Source: Thermoanaerobaculia bacterium
GTDB lineage: Bacteria; Acidobacteriota; Thermoanaerobaculia; Thermoanaerobaculales; Sulfomarinibacteraceae
Assembly: GCA_027061805.1 (NCBI GenBank)
Contig: JAMOWA010000064.1
Location: 124,001-188,000, forward strand
Length of the DNA: 64,000 nt
Direction of reading: 5' to 3'
The position numbers and the translations under genes were made by a program. The notes under the pieces were generated by a model. The model did no database searches. It was not told the origin of the DNA and was given only the letters and a program-made list of their open reading frames with translations. Numbering within the stretch: the stretch's first letter is position 1; each line of letters begins with the position of its first letter. Of this stretch, positions 57,950 to 64,000 are shown piece after piece.

Positions 57950-58360
57950 ATGAACACGACAGAGCCACACGACGTTCATGGAAGGAAGACCAACGCCGAA
58001 CGTGTCCTGGAGCTCCTCCGCAGGGAAGGCCGCCCGCTCGATGACGATGAGATCGCGGATCTTCTCGGAATCCGGTCCAGGCAGCAGGTTCACCAGATCT
58101 GCAGCCGACTGGCGGCCGAGGGTATCATCCGTCGGGTCTCCATGTGCCAGCCGGGAAAGCGGCGGAAGATCCACAACGTCATCGAGCGGCGAAGCAGGCC
58201 GAGAGAAGGGGACGATGGAACCCCCATTTCCCCGTGGGAACGGCGCCTCCAGCTTCTCGAGGCAGCAACCGGCCGACCCGCCGACGATCTCCTCGACGAG
58301 GCGTTGCGTCTCCTCGCGAGGAAGCTCGTTGGCTCGGACCTGGAACAGACCGGGGAATGA
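57950..58360 (+). CDS. Winged helix-turn-helix protein
   Basis: 136 residues. N-terminal winged-helix: NAERVLELLRREGRPLDDDEIADLLGIRSRQQVHQICSRLAAEGIIRRV, with the recognition helix around residues 45-60 and a basic wing (CQPGKRRKIHNVIERR). The C-terminal part (SPWERRLQLLEAATGRPADDLLDEALRLLARKL) is helical and could dimerise; it resembles a ribbon-helix-helix-like motif. Start fixed by the promoter geometry. It lies upstream of two small unknown genes and the cas operon on the same strand, so a role in regulating this accessory cluster is possible but unproven. Confidence 0.75.
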   Translation: MNTTEPHDVHGRKTNAERVLELLRREGRPLDDDEIADLLGIRSRQQVHQICSRLAAEGIIRRVSMCQPGKRRKIHNVIERRSRPREGDDGTPISPWERRLQLLEAATGRPADDLLDEALRLLARKLVGSDLEQTGE

Positions 58361-58685
58361 GCTGTGGGACAGCACGACGCCCACGGAAAGCAGTTGCTCA
58401 GGATGGTCGCCGGTACTGCATGCAACCTGGTCCCTCCCCCACATCATATTGCTCCTCCCCGCCCACCACCACTCCACCGGGACCATCGGAATCCATTGCA
58501 GCACGATCATGGCCCGGTTCCTGGCCGATGACACCTTCGAGGTCATCGAGCTCTCGGGAACGGGTGACCTCCCGGATCCTTCGGAGGGATGTCCCGAGGA
58601 TCCGGGAAGCACTTCGGCGGCTGGGCTCATTGCGGTGTGAAGCGACTCCCACATGATCGTCCAGCTCCGGCAAAGGAGGTTCCAC
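58361..58685. other. Non-coding or decayed stretch with a long inverted repeat
   Basis: A perfect 11-bp inverted repeat TCCCGGATCCT (58570-58580) / AGGATCCGGGA (58597-58607) encloses a 16-base loop that itself contains GGGA-TG-TCCC. A short frame from ATG 58509 begins plausibly (MARFLADDTFEVIELSGTG), and a +1 shift near 58560 would continue it as VTSRILRRDVPRIREALRRL. This may be a frameshifted small gene, but the evidence is thin. AAAGGAGGT at 58672-58680 is the ribosome binding site of the next gene. Confidence 0.35.
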
Positions 58686-58985
58686 ATGACAGCCAGAGCT
58701 TGTTTTTCCACGATCTGGAACAGAATCAAGGCAAACCAGGGTGAGGAGTTCTTCACCAAGAGAGACATACCGTTCACCTACAGGATCCAAGACGGGGATT
58801 CGCTCAGACCCTACCCGAAAGGAAAGCCGACCAACCGGACCCTCTCCCGGTCCATGGTCGAAGAGGCGTGGGAATCCTGGCCGGTCGATGGTCCTGGAGG
58901 ATTTCCCCGACACATCCTCGGCCCTTCCTACCTGTGGGGTCTCTTCTCGGACTCCAGGATCTCTGGCGAGACCGATGGTTCGTGA
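58686..58985 (+). CDS. Small conserved-looking protein of unknown function, cas-adjacent
   Basis: 99 residues, ATG 58686 behind a near-perfect AAAGGAGGT. The sequence looks like a compact real domain: FSTIWNRIKANQGEEFFTKR, IPFTYRIQDGDSLRPYPKGK, TNRTLSRSMVEEAWESWPVDGPG, ILGPSYLWGLFSD. It has no membrane segment. I do not recognise a named family. The 'FTKR.IPFTY' and 'GPSYLW' pieces suggest a small nucleic-acid-associated fold, but this is only an impression. Its last 11 bases overlap the next ORF, so both are probably translated together. Confidence 0.7.
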   Translation: MTARACFSTIWNRIKANQGEEFFTKRDIPFTYRIQDGDSLRPYPKGKPTNRTLSRSMVEEAWESWPVDGPGGFPRHILGPSYLWGLFSDSRISGETDGS

Positions 58986-59292
58986 CTGGCTCCTCCGGCG
59001 CCTGTGCCACCACCGGCTCAGGTTGGCGTGGTACGTCGGTTTCAGGGAGGGATTGGCCGCGCAGGCGGAACGTAGAAAAGCCGACCCGGCACTGGTGGAG
59101 TTTCGGGAGTGGCTCGGGCACCGCCTGGATTGCCACGACAAGAACTTCGAGCGAAGTGAATTGGCAACCACCACCCGGGACCTCATCAAGACCGAGCGCG
59201 CCGAGGCCCGGATGATCTACTACCACCTGATCGACGTCATCCGGCGTCACCACGGGAAGGCCGCCATCTACAACCGGGCGGATTCCCGGTAG
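58975..59292 (+). CDS. Small basic helical protein of unknown function, cas-adjacent
   Basis: 105 residues, starting 11 bases inside the preceding gene. Strongly basic and helical (LLRRLCHHRLRLAWYVGF; ERRKADPALVEFREWLGHRL; TTTRDLIKTERAEARMIYYHLIDVIRRHH). One motif-like stretch pairs HRLDCHDKNF. No family recognised. The frame and codon use match neighbouring genes. It ends 148 bases before cas3, with a TAGGAT box at 59411 between. Confidence 0.6.
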   Translation: MVRDWLLRRLCHHRLRLAWYVGFREGLAAQAERRKADPALVEFREWLGHRLDCHDKNFERSELATTTRDLIKTERAEARMIYYHLIDVIRRHHGKAAIYNRADSR

Positions 59293-59440
59293 ACGCCACA
59301 GACCAGCCGTCACCTCCGGACCCGCGGCCCGTGGTGGGCCGATGCTGGACCCATTATTTCGTCATGAGCGTCGGCTACCTGATGAGCACGGTGTTTCAGA
59401 GAACCGCTGGTAGGATGAGTCGAGAGGAGTGCTCAAACCG

Positions 59441-61726
59441 ATGACAGGTACCCGGTACTGTGCCCATACTCGAGACGAGACTCCACCTGAAGAGTGGCAG
59501 CTGCTTGAAGAACATCTCGAGAACGTGGCTCGGCTCGCGGCGGACTTCGCGGCACGGTTCGGTGCCCGGGAGTGGGGCCGGCTCGCCGGGCTCTGGCACG
59601 ATCTCGGGAAGTATTCGGATGCGTTCCAGGCCTACCTCCGCGCCGGGGGCGACGGCGACTACCATCGGCTCGAGCTCGAAGAGCCGACGGGGGGTATGGC
59701 CAGCAGGATAGACCACACCAGCGCTGGAGCCCAGCACGCCGCGGAATCGGTCGCCGTCATCGGGCACCTCCTGGCCTATCCGATCGCCGGACATCACGCA
59801 GGCCTGCTCGATGCGATCGCGCCGGGCGCCTGTCTCGACGCACGGCTGAAGAAACGGGTGGAGCCGTGGGAACGCGGCCTGGAGGAACTGCCTCATGTGG
59901 CGCCGCCCGATCTGCCGGTCTTCTTGCAGGAGGCGCTGACACGCCGGGCCGCGGATCCGAAGGCGACTGCGTTTGCGTTTGCCTTCTTCGTCCGGATGCT
60001 GTTCTCCTGCCTGGTAGATGCGGACTACCTCGACACCGAGGCGTTCATGGATCCCGAGAGGTCGCGGAGACGTCCCGTCTGGCCAGCGGACATCCTGGCG
60101 CGGATGGAGGTTGCCCTGGATGGCTTCGTGGCACAGCTGCCGGACGACGGCTCTCCCGTGGCTTCCCGGAGACGGCAGGTCCGCGAGGCGTGTCTCTTTG
60201 CCGCTCCCTCACCACCAGGACTCTTCTCACTGACGGTCCCGACGGGTGGCGGCAAGACGCTCTCATCGCTCGCCTTCGCTCTCCGGCATGCGCGGACCCA
60301 CGGCCTCGACGGGATCGTCTACGTCATTCCGTTCACCAGCATCATCGAGCAGAATGCGGAGGTCTTCCGGAAGGTCTTCGAACCGCTCGTCGCAAGCGGC
60401 GTCCCTGATCCGGTGCTGGAACACCACAGTGCTCTCGGCGTGGGAAAAGAAACGCTGGCGAACCGTCTGGCTGCGGAGAACTGGGACGCGCCGCTGATCG
60501 TGACGACCTCGGTCCAGTTCTACGAGTCGCTCTTCGCCAACAGGACGAGCCGGTGCCGGAAACTTCACAACCTGGCCCGGTCGGTCATCATCCTCGACGA
60601 GGCGCAGAAGCTCCCTGTGGACTTTCTTGAGCCGTGTCTGCTCGCATTGCGTGAGCTGGCCGCGAATTATGGCTCGACGGTCGTGCTCTGCACGGCGACC
60701 CAGCCGGCCGTCACACGGCGTGACGACTTCCTCATCGGGTTGGAGGGTGTCCGGGAGATCGTCCCGGATCCGCCGGCGCTGTACACCGCCCTCAAGCGGG
60801 TCGAGGTGGTCGATCTGGGGGTGCAGGCCGATGAGGAGCTGGCCGGTCGCCTCAAGGGCCACGAACAGGTTCTCTGCATCGTCAACACGCGCCGTCACGC
60901 GCGGGAGCTGTTCGAACGGCTCGGGAACCGGACCGGGACGTTCCACCTCAGCGCGGCAATGTGTCCCGAGCACCGGAGCGCGGTCCTCGACCGAATCCGT
61001 GGCGCCCTTGAGGGCGGCAAGCCGTGCCGCGTGATCTCCACCCAGCTCGTGGAGGCCGGGGTGGATGTGGATTTCCCTGTTGTCTACCGCTCCCTGGCCG
61101 GTCTCGACTCCATCGCGCAGGCGGCCGGACGTTGCAACCGGAACGGCCGGCTGGAACGTGGGACGACCTTCGTCTTCCGGTCCGAGCACGAGCGTTCCGA
61201 GGCGTTCCTCCGGGACACGACCAACGCCACCGTCGAGATCCTTGGCGGGGAGGGCAGTGAGCCGTTGTACGAGGACCTGCTCTCGCTTGAGGCCGTCGAG
61301 CACTACTTCCGCCTCTACTATTGGGATCAGCAGAACCGGTGGGACAGCAAGAAGATCCTGTCCGATCTCAAGCTCGTCGACAGCCGGGAGTTGCCGTTCC
61401 AGTTCGCGTACCGCTCCATCGCGAGTCGCTTCCGCCTGATCGAGACCCACGGCGAGACGGTGATCGTCCCGTGGGGGGAGCGCGGCGAAACCCTCGTCGC
61501 AGAGCTTCGTGACGCATGGGGGGTGCCGGACCGGAGCGTGCTCCGGGCGTTGCAACGCTATTCGGTCCAGGTGCCTGCCAGGATATACCGGAATCACCTG
61601 GGGTCGTCCATCGAGCTGGTCCACGACCGGTACCCGGTCCTGAGCGGGCTCAAGTTCTTCTATGACGAACGCCTCGGGCTCGTCCTCGATCGCGAGGATT
61701 TCGGGAGCGAGGCGTTCATGACCTGA
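59441..61726 (+). CDS. cas3: CRISPR-associated helicase/nuclease Cas3 (type I-C)
   Basis: Effector nuclease-helicase recruited by Cascade to degrade invader DNA. 761 residues from ATG 59441; GTG 59429 is an alternative closer to GAGAGGAG. HD nuclease domain first: EEHLENV (His25), [12 protein letters not shown] (His53-Asp54), [12 protein letters not shown] and [10 protein letters not shown]. Then an SF2 helicase: Walker A TGGGKT (Lys272), DEAQ box (386-389), SQL-type motif [13 protein letters not shown] and [10 protein letters not shown] (motif VI), and a C-terminal domain. HD-helicase order and the cas5c-cas8c genes that follow define subtype I-C. A possible -10 TAGGAT (59411) and two ATGAGC direct repeats 18 bases apart (59364, 59382) lie upstream. 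Confidence 0.95.
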   Translation: MTGTRYCAHTRDETPPEEWQLLEEHLENVARLAADFAARFGAREWGRLAGLWHDLGKYSDAFQAYLRAGGDGDYHRLELEEPTGGMASRIDHTSAGAQHAAESVAVIGHLLAYPIAGHHAGLLDAIAPGACLDARLKKRVEPWERGLEELPHVAPPDLPVFLQEALTRRAADPKATAFAFAFFVRMLFSCLVDADYLDTEAFMDPERSRRRPVWPADILARMEVALDGFVAQLPDDGSPVASRRRQVREACLFAAPSPPGLFSLTVPTGGGKTLSSLAFALRHARTHGLDGIVYVIPFTSIIEQNAEVFRKVFEPLVASGVPDPVLEHHSALGVGKETLANRLAAENWDAPLIVTTSVQFYESLFANRTSRCRKLHNLARSVIILDEAQKLPVDFLEPCLLALRELAANYGSTVVLCTATQPAVTRRDDFLIGLEGVREIVPDPPALYTALKRVEVVDLGVQADEELAGRLKGHEQVLCIVNTRRHARELFERLGNRTGTFHLSAAMCPEHRSAVLDRIRGALEGGKPCRVISTQLVEAGVDVDFPVVYRSLAGLDSIAQAAGRCNRNGRLERGTTFVFRSEHERSEAFLRDTTNATVEILGGEGSEPLYEDLLSLEAVEHYFRLYYWDQQNRWDSKKILSDLKLVDSRELPFQFAYRSIASRFRLIETHGETVIVPWGERGETLVAELRDAWGVPDRSVLRALQRYSVQVPARIYRNHLGSSIELVHDRYPVLSGLKFFYDERLGLVLDREDFGSEAFMT

Positions 61727-61737
61727 GAGGAGGTGAC

Positions 61738-62463
61738 ATGGGCTACGGCATTCGACTGGAGGTCTGGGGCGACTACGCCTCGTTCAACAGACCGGAGATG
61801 AAGGTCGAGCGGGTGTCATACGACGTGATGACGCCGAGCGCCGCCCGCGGGCTCCTGGAGGCGATCTACTGGAAGCCGCAGTTTCGGTGGGTGATCGACC
61901 GGATCCGGGTGCTCGCGCCGGTCCGTTTCACCCACGTGCGGCGGAACGAGATCGACGCGAAGGTACCGGAGGGCAAGGTCAAGAGCGCCATGAAGAAGGG
62001 GCGGGGTGATCTCGGGATCGCCGTCGAGGCGCACCGGCAGCAGCGGGCAGCCATGATCCTGCGCGACGTCCGCTACGGCATCGAGGCCCATCTCGAGGTG
62101 CTCGACCCCACCGACCGCGACGGCACGGTGCTCGCCCACCCGGAGGCCAAGCACCTGGAGACGTTCAAGCGGCGCGCCTCGCGGGGCCAGTACTTCCACC
62201 ACCCGTACCTGGGATGCCGGGAGTTTCCGGCGAGCTTCAGGCTGCTGGGCGATGACGAGGCGTTCCCGGGATGCCCGGACGAGCTCCGCGGCGACCGCGA
62301 CCTCGGCTTCATGCTGTGGGACGTGGTCTTTCACGAAGATCCCAAGGGCAAGGTCGTCGAGAGCCACCGCGGCCGTCGGCTGCGGGCCGAGCCGCGATTC
62401 TTCCGTGCCCGCATGGTGGACGGCGTCATCGACGTGCCGCCACCGGCCGAGACGAGGGGGTGA
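61738..62463 (+). CDS. cas5c: CRISPR-associated Cas5c (Cas5d) protein
   Basis: 241-residue RAMP protein. In type I-C, which lacks Cas6, this subunit cuts the pre-crRNA repeat and stays on the 5' handle in Cascade. It opens with [41 protein letters not shown], a signature of the Cas5d group; the Tyr of AIYWKP matches the position of a catalytic Tyr reported for the family. [23 protein letters not shown] follows in the glycine-loop region. GAGAGGAGGTGAC precedes the ATG, 11 bases after cas3. Confidence 0.94.
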   Translation: MGYGIRLEVWGDYASFNRPEMKVERVSYDVMTPSAARGLLEAIYWKPQFRWVIDRIRVLAPVRFTHVRRNEIDAKVPEGKVKSAMKKGRGDLGIAVEAHRQQRAAMILRDVRYGIEAHLEVLDPTDRDGTVLAHPEAKHLETFKRRASRGQYFHHPYLGCREFPASFRLLGDDEAFPGCPDELRGDRDLGFMLWDVVFHEDPKGKVVESHRGRRLRAEPRFFRARMVDGVIDVPPPAETRG

Positions 62464-62466
62464 GTG

Positions 62467-64000
62467 ATGATCCTTCAGGCACTTCACGAGCTCTATGATC
62501 GTCTCGAGCGCGAGAAGGAGTACGGTATCGCGCCGCCGGGGCGTACCTACCAGAAGATCAGCTTCGTGGTCGTCATCGAACGGGACGGAACGCTGGTGGA
62601 CATCCAGGATGCGCGCCTGGAACAGGGTGGCCGAAAGGTACCGAGAAAGGTCCTCGTCCTCGGGAAGACCAAGCCATCCGGATCCGGCCTCAATCCATGC
62701 TTCCTCTGGGATTCGACGGGGTACATCCTCGGGTGGGATGCGCGGCCTGAGAGAGCCGAGCGGGCGAAAGAGACGTTTGGCGCCTTTCGGGACCGGCATC
62801 TTGGAGTCGAGGCCGAGATCGCCTCGGACGCCTACTCGGCCGTTTGCCGCTTTCTCGAACAGTGGGATCCCTCCCGTGCGGAAGAGTTCCCCGTGCTCGA
62901 GGAGCTTGCCACGGGCTTCGGGATCTTCTCGATCCGTGGCGAGACGCGGTACGTCCACGAGGAGCCGGCGATCCAGGACTGGTGGGATCGCCGGACCCAG
63001 GCGGATCCCGAGAGGATGAAGCTCTGGTGGGAAGCGCCGACGATAAGCGGCACGAGCAACGATCCCCGTGCCCAGTGTCTCGTCACAGGCGAGACCGCGC
63101 CGATCGCCAGGATCCACGACAAGATCCTGAGGGTAGTCGGCTCCCAGTCGAGCGGTGCGACGATTGCTGGCTTCAATGAACCGGCGTACTGGTCCTACGG
63201 CCTCGAACAGAGCTTCAACGCCCCGGTTTCCGTGGAGGCCGCCCGCCGGTACGTCACCGCCCTCAACGCACTCCTCGACGGTCCCATGCGGGACAGACAC
63301 CGTGTGGTGGTCGGAGGAACCACGATCGTCTTCTGGACGGATCGTCCGACGGTGGTGGAAGACATCTTTGCAACATTCGCCTTCGACGGTTCGGCGGCGA
63401 TAGAGCAAACTCAGGACGAGATACTTCGCAAGAAGCTCGAGACGTTCTTCCGTGCCCTGCGTTCGGGTCGGGAAGCCTACGGTGATCTCGCCGACGATCC
63501 GGAGGGCACACGCTTCTTCGTCCTGGGCCTCGCCGCACCGACACCGGCCAGGATTGCTGTCCGGTTCTTCCACCGTTCCACGGTGGCGGATGTTCTCGAA
63601 AACCTTCGCCGCCATTTCGAGGACATCGCCATCGAACGCCGGTACGGGGAGGGCTCCAGGAGACCGGAGCCCGAGATGCCGTCGGCGTGGTTTCTTCTCT
63701 CCGAGACCCGTCATCCGGGTGGGGACGTCCCACCCATCCTGCCAGGAACGTTCCTGGAGGCGATCCTCTCGGGAACTCGTTATCCAACGGCCTTGTACAC
63801 GACCATCATGCGTCGGGTGGCGGCCGACCGGACCGTCAACTACCCCAGGGCCTGCATCATCAAGGGCTACCTGGTTCGAAACCTTGGAAGGGAGGTCCCC
63901 GTGAGTCTCGACACGTCACGTCCGGAACCCGCGTACCGTCTGGGCCGGCTCTTCGCCGCCCTGGAGAAGACCCAGCAGGATGCCCTCGGCGGCAACCTCA
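62467..64000 (+). CDS. cas8c: CRISPR-associated Cas8c (Csd1), 3' part beyond window
   Basis: Large subunit of the type I-C Cascade, which recognises the PAM and helps unwind target DNA. It starts at ATG 62467, three bases after the cas5c stop. The frame is open for 511 codons to the window end with no stop. Csd1 features: ALHELYDRLEREKEYGIAPPGRTYQKISFVVVI at the N-terminus, NPCFLWDSTGYILGWD, CLVTGETAPIARIHDKI, SFNAPVSVEAARRYVTALNALL, HRVVVGGTTIVFWTD and FFVLGLAAPTPARIAVRFFH. The missing C-terminus and cas7c, cas4, cas1, cas2 and the array are expected downstream. Confidence 0.93.
   Translation, partial: MILQALHELYDRLEREKEYGIAPPGRTYQKISFVVVIERDGTLVDIQDARLEQGGRKVPRKVLVLGKTKPSGSGLNPCFLWDSTGYILGWDARPERAERAKETFGAFRDRHLGVEAEIASDAYSAVCRFLEQWDPSRAEEFPVLEELATGFGIFSIRGETRYVHEEPAIQDWWDRRTQADPERMKLWWEAPTISGTSNDPRAQCLVTGETAPIARIHDKILRVVGSQSSGATIAGFNEPAYWSYGLEQSFNAPVSVEAARRYVTALNALLDGPMRDRHRVVVGGTTIVFWTDRPTVVEDIFATFAFDGSAAIEQTQDEILRKKLETFFRALRSGREAYGDLADDPEGTRFFVLGLAAPTPARIAVRFFHRSTVADVLENLRRHFEDIAIERRYGEGSRRPEPEMPSAWFLLSETRHPGGDVPPILPGTFLEAILSGTRYPTALYTTIMRRVAADRTVNYPRACIIKGYLVRNLGREVPVSLDTSRPEPAYRLGRLFAALEKTQQDALGGNL

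Noticed and set aside
58398-59189. Minus-strand ORF of 263 codons opposite the small cas-adjacent genes
   Set aside because: No motifs or RBS support; plus-strand ORFs have strong RBSs and overlap coupling.

Overview
The window is about 70% GC with dense genes, short intergenic gaps and many stop-start overlaps. A lipoprotein-type outer-membrane efflux channel, a second TolC-type channel, two RND/MacA adaptors and two TonB-like proteins show a Gram-negative (diderm) cell. CarD, a leuACDB operon and several secreted proteins fit an environmental, deep-branching phylum such as Acidobacteriota or Gemmatimonadota. That placement is an inference and is not proven by the sequence.

Layout: (1) 1-4.7 kb holds a subtilisin-like protease and a large secreted, Cys-containing seven-unit repeat protein that ends at a clear terminator. 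(2) 4.8-8.4 kb holds a thioredoxin-fold/HEAT protein opposite priA. (3) 8.6-13.6 kb is the leucine operon leuA-leuC-leuD-leuB, preceded by a leader peptide ORF and a textbook attenuator. (4) 13.9-21.6 kb holds a 1508-residue predicted metalloprotease, slyD, a decayed cysC fragment, lhgO and trmO. (5) 21.8-28.5 kb is a TetR-OMF-MFP-RND efflux operon with an operator-like palindrome inside its promoter. (6) 28.5-37 kb holds a four-helix-bundle protein, a MscS-type channel, two TonB-like proteins, a CPA1 antiporter and an OPT transporter. (7) 37.1 kb is tRNA-Gly(GCC). (8) 37.7-44.6 kb is a tightly packed minus-strand run: FAD-linked oxidase, CarD, coiled-coil protein, TPR protein, zinc-ribbon protein, class II aldolase, RarA and a glutaryl-CoA-type dehydrogenase. 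(9) 44.9-54.5 kb holds ahcY, then tolC-yip1-macA-ABC ATPase-permease, then an M29-like protein and rlmI. (10) 54.6-57.6 kb holds a serine hydrolase, a small membrane protein and mtaB. (11) 57.9-64 kb holds three small genes (one winged-helix regulator), then cas3-cas5c-cas8c of a type I-C CRISPR-Cas system, cut by the window end. No CRISPR array is visible.

The most unusual feature is a family of mosaic intergenic repeats at seven loci (near 19.6, 28.6, 29.6, 37.4, 44.7, 54.6 and 57.7 kb). They are built from the same modules in the same order: GACGT-rich units, a constant GC-rich block, hexamer runs of GTGTCC/GTGACC type, and TTTCACG heptamer runs. Copies sit in both orientations. They supply the stop codons or C-terminal codons of several neighbouring genes. 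A second dispersed repeat of about 124 bp occurs twice, once directly beside the broken cysC. The leucine leader and tRNA-Gly promoters also share an identically spaced upstream block. Two transcripts, the leu leader and the winged-helix gene, look leaderless.
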